Below are positions 36,001 to 45,920 of a stretch of 64,000 nucleotides of DNA, piece after piece. The DNA is from Toxotes chatareus (Eukaryota; Chordata; Actinopteri; Toxotidae): positions 14,028,535 through 14,092,534 of the forward strand of contig CM028903.1 of assembly GCA_016801885.1 (NCBI GenBank). The letters run 5' to 3'. Every line of letters starts with the position of its first letter. Position 1 is the first letter of the stretch. The notes beneath the pieces are model-generated. The model saw only the letters and a list, made by a program, of their open reading frames with translations, was not told the origin of the DNA and searched no databases. The translations under genes and the position numbers were made by a program.

Positions 36001-37044
36001 TTGATAGTCAGCGCTTTTCTTCAAGCTCTCACAGCAGAGGAGCTCATTTTAGGCAAGCAATCGACGCTTAAGATTGAAACAAATCTTCTCCAATGGTAGC
36101 AGAGGACTGGTGACCTATGTAGGTGGTCTGCTACTATACTGTTTGTGAAGTGGTGGAGGAGCCACTGCAGGGAAAATAGATTGTAAATCATTTCACATCA
36201 CCAGGTAACTACTGTATAAGATGTCTCTCAAAAAAAAAGGGATGTTCATACAGGTGACAGTAATGCATGCTCCAAATTTCACCTCAATCACACTTGAAAC
36301 CGTAAACCTGCTATTATAATGATGTAAGTACAAAGTCCTTAAACTCAAGGCAACATAAATACACCGCTCTGGGCATATATAACAAAGGAGAGTGACGGAA
36401 AAGAAGACATAGAGAAGATACCATGCTTTGAATAACATCATTTACAGGCAACAAAAGAGGAGGGTGCACTCCTCCTCTCTGGTTTTATTGCACTGATCAT
36501 TGGTGGCTTGAATTAAACTATTGGAAGTGGGATCCATAACGTTCCACAATTCCCAACACTGCTCTTTTATTACAAACGTCGAGGGACTCGATGATAACAA
36601 GTAAGGCGTGACATGCCTGAGCAGTGGCTGGCCCACTCTCCGATGCTGTACTTGACAGCATAAATCGATCACCCCGTTGGTGATGGCTGTAGGCAAACCT
36701 GGTGGGTGCATCAGCTGATCCAGAGCACAGCTCTAGTTGGGTGATGTATGTGAACTAGCCATGTGTCATTTTCTCTATTTGATCTGGGAACCTACAGTAT
36801 TATGTCCAGACATATACAGTTTATTGCAGCATTAGCATATTGAATGTGCCATATGCCAAACATTATGCTGAACAAATAACTGGTTTATGTTTCTTTGCAT
36901 GTCTGTGCATTTTATTAATTCACATGGATGGATTCAGTCAGGTTGGTCATGATCACTAGTATGTAAATACCCATAAACACTATTTCCTAAATCTCAGACA
37001 GTGCTCACACCTATCTCTTGTGTATGTTTCTGTTTTAAATTCAG
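32506..37044. other. Non-coding DNA, many TG/CA tracts
   Basis: Microsatellites occur near 32778-32815, 33029-33056, 33208-33228 and 33650-33670. At about 33910-33945 'ttatttattcaacctttattt' resembles the start of a common teleost repeat. An acceptor-donor pair at 34083/34154 has stops in all three frames. If the candidate exons at 32 kb are real, this is their downstream intron. I see no gene. Confidence 0.5.
33029..33056. repeat. (TG)14 microsatellite
   Basis: Uninterrupted TG repeat within a TG-rich area. Confidence 0.95.
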
Positions 37045-37219
37045 GGATCGTTCATTTGGTCCTCCATTTGATCATGCTGAGCACAGACCAGTCATTAAAA
37101 TACCACCCACCTGTGCTACACATGACAAAAGAAAACCCTCCTCTATGCAGCAAACTAGTGCAGATTCTAGGGCTCTGACAGAGGAGACAAACAGGGCGGG
37201 CATCCAACAGCAAACATGA
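37045..37219 (+). CDS. Weak candidate terminal exon
   Basis: An acceptor-like 'tttctgttttaaattcag' is followed by a frame of 57 codons ending in TGA. The peptide starts DRSFGPPFDHAEHRPVIK and ends AGIQQQT. It is hydrophilic and complex in composition, unlike the cysteine-rich chance frames nearby. The frame needs two bases from a previous exon, so it does not follow in phase from the candidate exon at 32415-32505. I know no matching family. A decayed transposon frame is an alternative. Confidence 0.15.
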
Positions 37220-37544
37220 TGCATCAATAATCATCTGTTGAATAAAGTACTAAAAAAGTCAGAAGATATCAGCCCTCATATGCAGCTTATGTTTTCTAGA
37301 TCTGTTCTAGATTAGTAGAACATACAAGACTATATTGCTTTCTATAACAGTCAGGTTTTTTTTTTTAATGTGGAAAGATCAAGACTTTAGTCTGGCTCAG
37401 CCCATGAGCGTTTACCTGCTATCATCCTGGTTAGGAAGTGTAAAAGACTCTTCGGTTTGGTGATTTAAGTAGTGATAAGTGATAAGAAGTGATATCACAA
37501 AGTAAAAAATATTGCATTTAAAATTCTATATTGTTTAGTCCAGT

Positions 37545-37870
37545 GGTTCCCAACCAAGGGGTCGGGTCCCTTCATAAATCACAAGATAATTCTGGGGGGT
37601 TGTGAGATGATTAATGGGACAGGAAATTAGTTCGGCTACACAAATTTTTATTTATTTTTTGGACTTCTCTCAAATCTTTGCTTTTTTTTGGTGAAATAGC
37701 GGATACTCTTTGGGCCTCAAGCAGTGATTTAAATGAAACCATCTGTGAAGTTTTGACCCATAGACATCTGAAAACATGACAAGACCCCTTTCTTGTAATG
37801 GTTACAGGCCAAAAAATGGCCTGTAACCATTCATTTGTTCTGAGTGAGTTGATTACCAAAGTTATTACAG
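37545..37870 (+). mobile_element. Non-autonomous hAT-like element, 3'-truncated
   Basis: The element starts with 'cagtggttcccaacc', the terminal sequence typical of hAT (Charlie-type) transposons. It continues 'aaggggtcgggtccc', 'aattctggggggttgtgagatg', 'attaatgggacaggaaa' and 'tttaaatgaaaccatctgtg', an order I know from an abundant teleost repeat. The expected reverse-complement terminus (ggttgggaaccactg) is missing on the right, so this copy is truncated or strongly diverged there. It encodes no transposase. Confidence 0.75.
37797..37831. other. Perfect 15-bp-arm hairpin inside the hAT-like repeat
   Basis: The arm 37797-37811 ('aatggttacaggcca') is followed by five A and then its exact reverse complement. 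In the family consensus I recall only one 'acaggccaaaaa' here, so the second arm may be a local inverted duplication at the decayed end of the element. Such fold-back duplications arise by template switching during replication. Confidence 0.8.
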
Positions 37871-38919
37871 TTTTAAGCAATAATTTAATGATAAAAAATA
37901 CTATTTAGTTTGTTGCAATTGAAGAATACTGAAGGTCTTTTCTGCTGCTTCTGATTTCCATAACAAAACAATTGACAATTGACTTTCTTGAATTTCCAGG
38001 CTGCCTCTGTTTTTCTTTTGTTCAGAGATGGTTGTTTGGAACCTTTCTAATGATGAAAAACACAAATGCTTTGTGCCCGCATCGAACGTCACGTCATATT
38101 GGGCTAAATTATAGTTCTTTTGTTTATTTGAGCCTCTGTCCTGCTGAGGTGGCCTTTCTCCTGTTGCATGGCTCACCGTGGCTGAATGATGCAAATCCAA
38201 ACTCAGGGGAGAGGGTGTTGTACATTATAGGGGCACAGCAGTGTGGCATAATGTGCTGTTGCTGTAGGGTTCAAAGCAAGAAGTGAGCGGAAATTTACAC
38301 GAGCAGAGACCACTGGGCTTCGCCTGCCACACGACTTTGAATCGCGTATTCTGATAAATGACCACCGACACAAGGGCACCTTCACTTCACAACAACCCTC
38401 TGAGAGTGCTGAATACATATACGTGTCTATGTGTGTGTGTCAGATTTAGTGTTTTTCCTTTGATAAATGGACTGTATTATTCAGTGCTGCTGAATTTTAT
38501 CTCAAGTGGATCCCTGCAGGGTATTGAGCAAGCTCTTTCTCTCTCCTCCTGTGTGTGTGTTTGCGTGCACAGTCCACTATCCCACGTTCACTTATCTCCA
38601 GGTAAATATACAGTACGGTTGTATATTTGCTGGTGTGCAAGCCTCCTGCTGACTTGCTAAACTCCAAAGAGTACGAGTAGGCATTTGAGTGCTCTCCATT
38701 CATTCAGACAGATAGCCAATAATCATGACACATTCACAGTCAGCTGGTTGAGTTAATATAATTAAAAACAAGGTAAGAAAGCACAGGAGCTCACAGACAC
38801 TGCAGATATGCATTGAGGCAGCATGCGGTGCTGGCAGTGGGTTATTTTTGTCAGTCAGCTCCTTGCTTGTTTGCTTCAGTGTACTTGGTTATTACGGTAA
38901 TACGATACAATACAGTAGT
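37871..38919. other. Non-coding DNA, no gene recognised
   Basis: This stretch is ordinary AT-rich sequence with a few CpGs around 38290-38370 and short TG runs near 38430 and 38550. Overlapping open frames of 60-104 codons show no recognisable motif. Confidence 0.5.
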
Positions 38920-39008
38920 GGTTCGCAACCTGGCTCCTCCTGCCCACATGTTGAAGAGACCTTGGGCAAACAACCTAAAACCAGAACTTAAAATTGCTCC
39001 TGATGAAT
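38920..39008 (+). mobile_element. tRNA-SINE fragment, 5'-truncated
   Basis: The stretch 'gtggttcgcaacctggctcct', 'cccacatgttgaagagacc', 'ttgggcaaacaacctaaaac' and 'aaattgctcctgatgaa' corresponds in order to the box B and body of the SINE seen whole at 28.0 kb, but is more diverged. It keeps the 'cacatgttgaag' segment that the 28-kb copy has lost. The tRNA box A half and the tail are absent. Confidence 0.8.
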
Positions 39009-40540
39009 AAACCATTTCTTCTTTTTTTCTAAGTGAGCACTGGTTTTGAACCAGTGAAAATGGTCAGTTGTGTCTGTTGGATCATGTGACCACTCCAGAG
39101 GTTTTGCTTTCTAGAGAAACTATGGTTTTCTTTGGCGCTAAACACCAGTGTTGCTCCTGTGCTAGCTGTAAATACAGTAGTAAAACAGTAGGAGCAGAAC
39201 TGTGATTTCTTCAGTGCAAAATAATGCTGTACAAATGCAGACTAAACCAGAGTAACCATTATACAACATGTAGAAACATCAACTATTATATGTTATTTTT
39301 TTAATGCTGATGTGCAGCTCATGCTGTGCAGATGCTTGGATTTGTTGCAAAAGACAAGTAATCCTGACCGCATCTCACTAGCTCACAGATTTTGCTACAC
39401 GTACATGACGTGACTTGCCATTTCTCGAAACTCTCAAGCTTCATAAAACATCTATCATAACTAGACAACAGAGATACGCAGTAAAGTATGATTATGCAGC
39501 CGCATGCTGTATTTCAAAAATCTTGAGTAGCTTAGGAGGAATTTGAATTTTCAGAAGTTTGTTTTTGTTGTTTTCTGCTTTGAAAATTGCAAGCAAAGAT
39601 CAATGAAGACAAGTGTTTGTCCAGTAAAGTGCTGAGAGTTTTATTGTTATGTCAAACTGAAGGAGAAATTATATTTTCATGTATTGTACAGCCTACTTTA
39701 CATTAAATGATGTCTGTCACAAGCTAATTCATCCATGGCCTTGGCAGAATAACAATGAAAAAAGGGAACTCATGAGGTGGTTTCATTGGGCTGGAAGGCA
39801 CATTCACGGCTTCCAGCTAAACAGAAGAAAGAAACAGTTGATGAGTCATCATTCACCTCAAGTAGGCAGAGCGAGTTTAGAGAAGTTCTTCTCATGCAAC
39901 TATTTCTTAAAGTGATCCCACATCCAAAATGAATAGTTTTTCTAAGCAGGCTTGTAGCTTATTAGTTTTTAGAGTTATTAGTTAGTCTTACGGTCGAAGA
40001 TCAGTTGTGGTCACTTTGAATTGAGCTTACAATTAAGTCCAATGTGACAAATACCATGGTATGTCTACGCATAAACCTATAGATGTGAGAATGAAAAGGA
40101 CATTACGTAGTTCAGAAAAATGATATTTACTCTAACTACATATAAAAGTAAATGGAGTTCATCAGGTTGCAAACAGGGAGCAATTATAGACACAGGACCA
40201 CAGTACATATATAAACATATATCTCACCTTCTCTGAGTCATTCCCACTGCCTATGCTACAGAGATGCAACCTTTTCTTTCTTTCTTTTTTCTTTTTTTTA
40301 CTTGGCTTAAAAAAAAGTTGGAACATTTCTTCGCTGTTTTCTAAGCCAATGTATAAAATCTATCTAAAACTTAAGGTGGGTGGCCTACCCACGTTCCTTT
40401 TACTAAAAGAGTAGATGGTTTCTCTTCATCTGGCATTGCTGCAGTAGCTCACTGCCAGTGAGGCCGAGTTAGATAAGGACGTGAGTGCAGAGGCAGTAGA
40501 GAGAGGGAGCATGAGTAATACACAGCAACATAAGGGGAGG
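39009..40540. other. Non-coding DNA, no gene recognised
   Basis: AT-rich single-copy sequence. Nothing recognisable apart from T-rich and A-rich runs around 40275-40320. Confidence 0.5.
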
Positions 40541-40578
40541 ATAGATAGATAGATAGACAGATAAATAGATAGAGAGAG

Positions 40579-40657
<79 letters not shown>
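40541..40657. repeat. (GATA)n microsatellite
   Basis: An imperfect start (gatagatagatagacagataaatagatagagagag) leads into about 19 pure GATA/ATAG units from 40581 to 40657. Minus-strand open frames here are simple repeats of Ile-Tyr-Leu-Ser. GATA arrays are widespread in fish and sometimes cluster on sex chromosomes. Confidence 0.98.
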
Positions 40658-40658
<1 letters not shown>

Positions 40659-41459
40659 TCTGAAAAGCAATATAAAGAAGGCAGCAAAAAGATTAATGTA
40701 CTCCCAAGCAACCCTGATGAAAAAGGTGCACTTTTCCATTCACTCTTCATTTCCCTCTTAATGTCTCACTGTGTTTTTTGGGGGTTGTTTGTGTGTTTTA
40801 GTGCCATTCTTTTTCTGTCCCATTCAATTTGCAGTCCTTCCATTGTGGTAATAGAGCATTACTGAATGGAGACTTGAATAGAGGGGGAGAATAAAAGACA
40901 GAGAAGAAAGAAAAGAGCCGAAGAAGTGGGTGAAAGAACAGCGGGGGAAGAGGTGTCAGTGTGTGATTTCCCCGAGGGATTGAACTAAAAGAGAGGGGCG
41001 TGTCCCTTTCTCTCTGATTCTCTCACACCTGGTCTGCCTGTGCAAGCAACGTGTGTTTGCTTGTGTGTGTGTGTGTGTGTGGGTAGATTCACCTACACAG
41101 TGTACTCTTGCACTGTGCCACTCCGCAGTATTGACCCTCATGTATTTCTGACATGCTCCAGTTTTCTCATTGGACAGACATTTCAGTCACTTGCCACTCA
41201 AACAGAGGTCTGTGTGTGTGTCAGTGTGAGGGTATTAGTGTGTTGAGGTGCATGTGTGTGGCAAGCATGTGCACCTATATGCATGTGTATAGGTTTTTAA
41301 CGCTTTATATTTGCCTTTTTAGATATCGGTTGACTGGCTTTCTTATTGATCCAGTTTGCACCAATAATGGAGATCGATCTCCTTCCATTTACACACACAC
41401 ACACACACACACACCCCTACACATTCATACACTCAAATTTACACTTCAATTTTCCATAG
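40658..41459. other. Non-coding DNA with TG and CA tracts
   Basis: This stretch contains a purine-rich run (40865-40960), a TG tract at 41058-41078 and a CA tract at 41393-41412. I see no gene. Confidence 0.5.
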
Positions 41460-41540
41460 GCACAGAGGTCAGCCTCCCTCAGGCTTACGTACCTTTTACT
41501 CTAAAAGCTGAGCTGTATCAAGAGGGATACATCAAGACAT
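41460..41540 (+). CDS. Candidate internal exon, 81 nt, phase 1-1
   Basis: An acceptor 'acttcaattttccatag' ends at 41459 and a near-consensus donor 'acat|gtgagt' starts at 41541. The length is a multiple of three, and the frame that starts and ends in phase 1 is open. It reads TEVSLPQAYVPFTLKAEL then YQEGYIKT. The peptide has the mixed hydrophobic and charged composition of a folded protein, which few frames in this window show. It sits about 45 nt after a CA tract. I do not recognise the protein and no partner exon was confirmed. A candidate partner at 43.85 kb turned out to be antisense LINE sequence. Confidence 0.3.
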
Positions 41541-43735
41541 GTGAGTGGCTTTTAGATATCCCTGTGGAAGAACTGACAGTTAACTGAAAGGGAAATATGA
41601 GCTTCTATATCTCAGTGGACAGTCAATGTAAAAACTGAGCTGTATTCTGCACGCAAAACTGTCCAACCACTGAAGTCCAGCTTTCTCATCTAAGAAACTG
41701 TGTGCAGATTTCAAAAAAAAGTTTGTATGCGCGCACTTGAATTTGATGCTGTCTTGTTAATTCCCACAGTTAACTATAAATACTTAATTCAAAGAACATC
41801 ATTAATATTTATATGAATATAAATGTGTTCATTTGTCTATAATTCATGCAAGAAAACCTTTGTAATATAACAATGAAATTGAGGTTTTGGGGGCATATCA
41901 CATAGCTGCAATGTCCCTCATTTAATTCTGGCCAGGAACCTTAGTCATATGTTACTCTCCCCTCTCTCACCCCCTCCCCTCCCTTGCCCAAAAAATATCA
42001 TAAATTTGGTTGTCGCATGGAGCCTCTACTAATTATTCACTGCAATTACTGCATCACCCCTTTTAAGGCAGAATGTAAATCCCATATTCGCATAGCTTGT
42101 TTATCAGACACATACTCTGGGTCCACAAATTGAAGCTGCGGCTGTGTTATTGTAAAGTTTGATCTCTCAAATCTTTTCTTTTGGTTCGTTTTTGAAAATC
42201 GATTTAAATTGCATTCCTGCTAGAATCAGTCACAAACCCTCGCAAAAACCCTGAACAGTTTTTGTCTGAGGTAAAAAAAAAAAAAGCTTTTGCAAAAGTT
42301 TTTACTTAAATAAAAAAATGTAGAGTATAGAAAGCACAAAGGACTTCAGTTATGATGACCTACCCACAGGGAGCAAACAAAATAAATTGAGTAAAAGTAC
42401 TTTAAAAGTATGGAAATTACAATTTAAAAAACTACGGGGTGTTACCATGAACTGCAATCAGCCTTGCATTCAGCTTTTTGATATGTGGGTTTTCAAAGCA
42501 ACAGGAGTCAGCTAACACACACCTAGCTAACACACACCTAGCAATCTGAAAAATTATAACAGCGAACACAAACTGTATTAGCAAGGAGAAATATAAGCCC
42601 CTAGTAGAAACTAGCCAAGAGCAACTGATGAAAGCAAAGATGATTTATTAACTTCAAAAAGATCCTTTTTCTGCATTAATGTTATTTTGTCAACCTGCTG
42701 TGGACCAGCAGTTGGCCCTGATTAAGATATGAACATACTTGATCCTGACAGACACTGAAATTTTTCATGTCTCTGCTGTCTGCTCTCCCATGATGCAACT
42801 TGGCAGCTCGTTGACCAAGAAAAATGATAAGCAGTGGCATCTCCATATTAATCTGTCTCATTTGATCCCCTCCCTCACATCTTTTCTTCACTTCCTTTTA
42901 TTGTCTTTCTCTCTTACACTGTCTATGCTTTAGCTTACTGTGGTTTTTCACTCCGCCTCTTTTTAATGTGCAGACATACCACACCCACATACTTTTCCTT
43001 GACAACTAGATACTCTTGAACTTCTCATAATTACGATCTGTCCTCTGGAGAGTCTTGCCATGTCATGTTTCAGGGGCTAGGCCGTTATCCACGTCGAAGT
43101 ATGTAACTGCTGAACGACTCGACAGGCGTGTAGAACAGTGTGTGTCTACTGTGTCATTCAGCGCTGCTTGAACGCAGCCAAAATGTCAGAGTGATGGTGA
43201 CGCTCTGTCCGTCTCTTCACTTTGTGTCCTTTCTTTCATGTGAGGCCACTTGTGACCTGCATTTTTATCAGAGTTGGACCTTCCAGCTCTTCGCACGCAA
43301 ACTCATTTAATCAATATTACAGGTACAGCATTAGTGTTTATTAAAATTTGAATAAAACTGAATAAAAAAAACAGAGCCAAACTGACAGACCCATTCTGTT
43401 GACAACATGTAAAAATAATCACAGGCGCTGTGGTGGGGGAGACTGAATGGCATAAAACCTAGCTAATGTGTTCCAGCCTTGGCTAATCCTGTTTGACCCT
43501 GTAGAGTAACACAGAAGGAGGATTTTTTTTCTCTCCACTCATGCCATTTTACATCCACAATTTAATTTAACTAAATGCTTCCTGAGGGCTGTGATATCAA
43601 ATGAAAAATAAATGACAGAATTAAACCCAGTAAGAGGACTTATGGGCTGCTAACAAAGGAACATACTCACCACACGTTATTTCCGGACCTAAAGCACATA
43701 AAGGAGAAAGATTAAAAACTATATGGGATATGAGC
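41541..43735. other. Non-coding DNA, no gene recognised
   Basis: AT-rich single-copy sequence. At about 42515-42543 there is a direct duplication of 'ctaacacacacctag'. CpGs cluster weakly at 43090-43210. Confidence 0.5.
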
Positions 43736-43760
43736 AAAAAAAAAAAAAAAAAAAAAAAAA
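43736..43760. repeat. Poly-A run (25 A)
   Basis: Uninterrupted A run on the plus strand just left of the LINE remnant. It is on the wrong strand to be the poly-A tail of that minus-strand LINE, which would appear as poly-T here. Confidence 0.97.
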
Positions 43761-43828
43761 TCATTATCTCTTTCAGTTATTCTCTCTCAAAATAGACAAA
43801 CTTTACCACATTTCCTTTGACTCTCTGC

Positions 43829-44770
43829 TTTTTTTATACCTGCACCACAGGTGAGCAGTATAAAGGAACATACCATGAACGGCCTGACTGTGATGTAAGT
43901 AGTGTGACAGTTTTGTACAAGCATACCCTGATTGAACAAATAAATCTTTATAGTCTCTTAAATTCCATGTATCATGATAATTGAGGTTATTGACCTCACT
44001 GCATGTCTTCACAGACAGGTCTGCAGAAAATACAAAGTTTTATCCTCGTTATATCTAATTAGTAACACATCATTATTTTGGGCTTTGATGTTAAGGTTGG
44101 CACCATATTGAGCTTATGGTTAACAACCATGGCTGAACTCCAACACGGCAGTGGGAAAATACAACCAAATCACCGGCAAACAAAACATGATTAATTGTAA
44201 GATCACAGAGCCAGTCATTTTACTGCCCAGGCAAGTCATCCATAAACAAATTAAACAAGAATGGAGATAATGTTTCACCTTGCCTAATCATGCATGGTCT
44301 GATAAGTATATCAAAACACACCAACTACAAGTACACTGTAAAACATTTTGAGCTGGTTCAACTTAAAAAAAAAAAAAAAAAAAAAAAATTCCCTGCTGCC
44401 TTAACAAATTGTTGTGTTAGTTCAACTCAACTTTTGGTGAAAATTTCAACACAACCATGGTTTATCTTAACATCAAGTTTCAATCATGTATGTTTTCTTT
44501 TAACTACTAAAAGAAGGTTTTCTGGAAAGTTTTAGCTTTCAAACAGTGCATGCTGGCTAATTCCTGTATGATGTTTTACAGTGTAGATATTCTGGTGTTT
44601 TATCTTCATTATTGAGTCAATCATAAGGCTTAGAGGCATCCAAGAAACACATAATCATTGGAGTTGTAACTATAATAACTGGCAATTATTTCTTTAAAGG
44701 CAAAGATGCACAGTGTCTGTGCCACGCTTCCTTTGAAAGGATAGATTAGCATAAGAAATTGATTTGTGAA
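43829..44770 (-). pseudogene. LINE reverse transcriptase pseudogene
   Basis: This is the reverse transcriptase portion of the LINE, which once copied the element's RNA into DNA at the target site. Motif A (FLDASKPYD) keeps its catalytic Asp. The B-motif region RQGETLSPFLFNLF is well preserved. In motif C the first of the two Asp residues is Gly (FAGD instead of the usual YADD). At least three frames are needed to read the whole. A 250-bp TA-flanked MITE splits the gene between motifs A and B, and coding similarity resumes directly on the other side (YTYQTM), so the insertion came after the LINE was established. Confidence 0.85.
44332..44585. mobile_element. MITE with 13-bp terminal repeats and TA duplication
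   Basis: Both ends carry the exact inverted repeat 'cactgtaaaacat' (44334-44346 and 44571-44583), each flanked by TA. Because LINE coding similarity is interrupted exactly here, the edges are independently supported. Internal landmarks are 'gagctggttcaacttaaa', a long A run at about 44366-44388 and 'gttgtgttagttcaactcaac', typical of an abundant fish MITE. A TA target duplication points to mobilisation by a Tc1/mariner-type or other TA-specific transposase. It has no coding capacity. Confidence 0.9.
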
Positions 44771-45011
44771 ACTAAAACAAAATTCTCTTCTTCAGTCTCA
44801 GAGAACAGACTAGCTGAGATTACAGGCTAACAGTTATCAACACTTTTAATTTCACCTGCTATACATTTTATGAGACAAATTAACAGCACTGAGATCACCG
44901 AGAGTATCAGGCACGATGGTCTTATGATGGTCTCAAAAGCCAGTAAATCGAGTAGCAAGATGTGGAATATATTTTTGACATGCATATTAAAGATGCTGGG
45001 CCTACCAGTCC

Positions 45012-45030
45012 TTTTTTTTTTTTTTTTTTT
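45012..45030. repeat. Poly-T run (19 T)
   Basis: T homopolymer inside the LINE remnant, between two recognisable coding blocks. It may mark a small poly-A-tailed retroposon insertion, or be local expansion. Confidence 0.9.
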
Positions 45031-45290
45031 AAATACTTATTGAGGCACCACATAATCATGCTCTGAGACCCATCAACAGTAAAGTTGCTGCTATTCGCCC
45101 AATTAAATAAGATGATGAGATGGTTTTACTGTTATTCATAACTCTGACCGTTTTTCAAAATTAATTAAAACCATTCTTTAGCATCTTCCTGGCAAGAGAA
45201 TCAGCCCTCGTAGAACTGTCATTCCTTTTACTGAAACAGAGCAGAGGACTGAATACAAATGTATTAACAGACATTTAAAAATGCAATGTC

Positions 45291-45831
45291 AATATGTGGA
45301 ATTTTGCCCCACAAAATCAATTTTAAATCAATATCACAGTATTTGCCAAGCTTGTTGAAGATTGAGTTTAAAGTTCATGTAACGTCTGCTGACTGTGAGT
45401 GCAAAAACCAGATAAGAGACAAGATGAAAATTCAATTTAGAGTGTGTCAGCAGGTAAAACAAAAAGCGCACACACTCTCCTCGCTGAGAGATGAAACAAT
45501 GGAGCCTTTGAAACTGAACAGTGGTGGATTATCCTGCTCCACTGACTTTATGATGCAGCCAGCTAAATACTGTGTCCTTGCTGCTGGGTGAGAATCATCG
45601 TTTTTAGTGTGGCTACCTGTGGTTAGTCATCAATTTGTATGTATATTACCCTGCATCAAACATATTTAGAATTTATGAAGCATGATTGCGTCATCAAATG
45701 TCTCAGGATTGTGGCACAGTAGATTCTGTTGCACCAACATGTGTCACAATGTTGTGCAGTGCAGTTAAATCCAGTTACAATAATTTTGTTCTCTGTTTGC
45801 AATGTTATATTTGCAGTGTCTATATATATAA

Positions 45832-45836
<5 letters not shown>
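45291..45836. other. Non-coding DNA, no gene recognised
   Basis: The 101-codon frame at 45286-45591 abuts the LINE remnant and shows no recognisable domain. Nothing else is seen. Confidence 0.5.
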
Positions 45837-45892
<56 letters not shown>

Positions 45893-45920
45893 AATATAAA
45901 TATAAACACACACACACACA
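45837..45920. repeat. Compound (TG)25 - TATAAA - (CA)8 microsatellite
   Basis: A long TG tract is followed by 'tatataaatataaatataaa' and then a CA tract of about 8 units. TG and CA arms are complementary, so the block is an imperfect inverted repeat around an AT-rich centre and could extrude a cruciform. Confidence 0.95.

Larger units (their letters stand above)
43800..45290 (-). mobile_element. Decayed LINE (non-LTR retrotransposon), with MITE inside
   Basis: On the minus strand, from right to left, separate reading frames recover pieces of a LINE polyprotein in the right order. They are a pre-RT segment (STRADSLARKMLKNGF and KTVRVMNNSKT near 45.13-45.24 kb), a finger-region piece (AGEIKSVDNC near 44.83 kb), and CIFAFKEIIASYY near 44.69 kb. 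RT motif A follows as CFLDASKPYD (about 44628-44652), then RQGETLSPFLFNLF (about 44.24-44.30 kb). The catalytic YADD box is altered to FAGD (about 44168-44182), and the thumb/C-terminal YTAHLWCRYKKS lies at 43829-43863. Loss of one catalytic Asp plus many stops and frame shifts makes it dead. Outer limits are approximate and no endonuclease part or poly-A tail was found. The clade is not assigned. Confidence 0.85.

Noticed and set aside
40541..40739. Minus-strand frames with many Ile-Tyr-Leu-Ser repeats.
   Set aside because: Direct translation of the GATA microsatellite.
43671..43688. 18-nt minus-strand micro-exon between a good acceptor and a gtgagt donor.
   Set aside because: Too short to assess, stop in one frame, lies beside the LINE remnant, and no neighbouring exon was found.
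43852..43895. Short plus-strand exon-like segment with a polypyrimidine acceptor and gtaagt donor, in phase with the candidate exon at 41460-41540.
   Set aside because: The minus strand of the same bases encodes the LINE segment YTAHLWCRYKK, so the splice-like signals are coincidental antisense of a retrotransposon.
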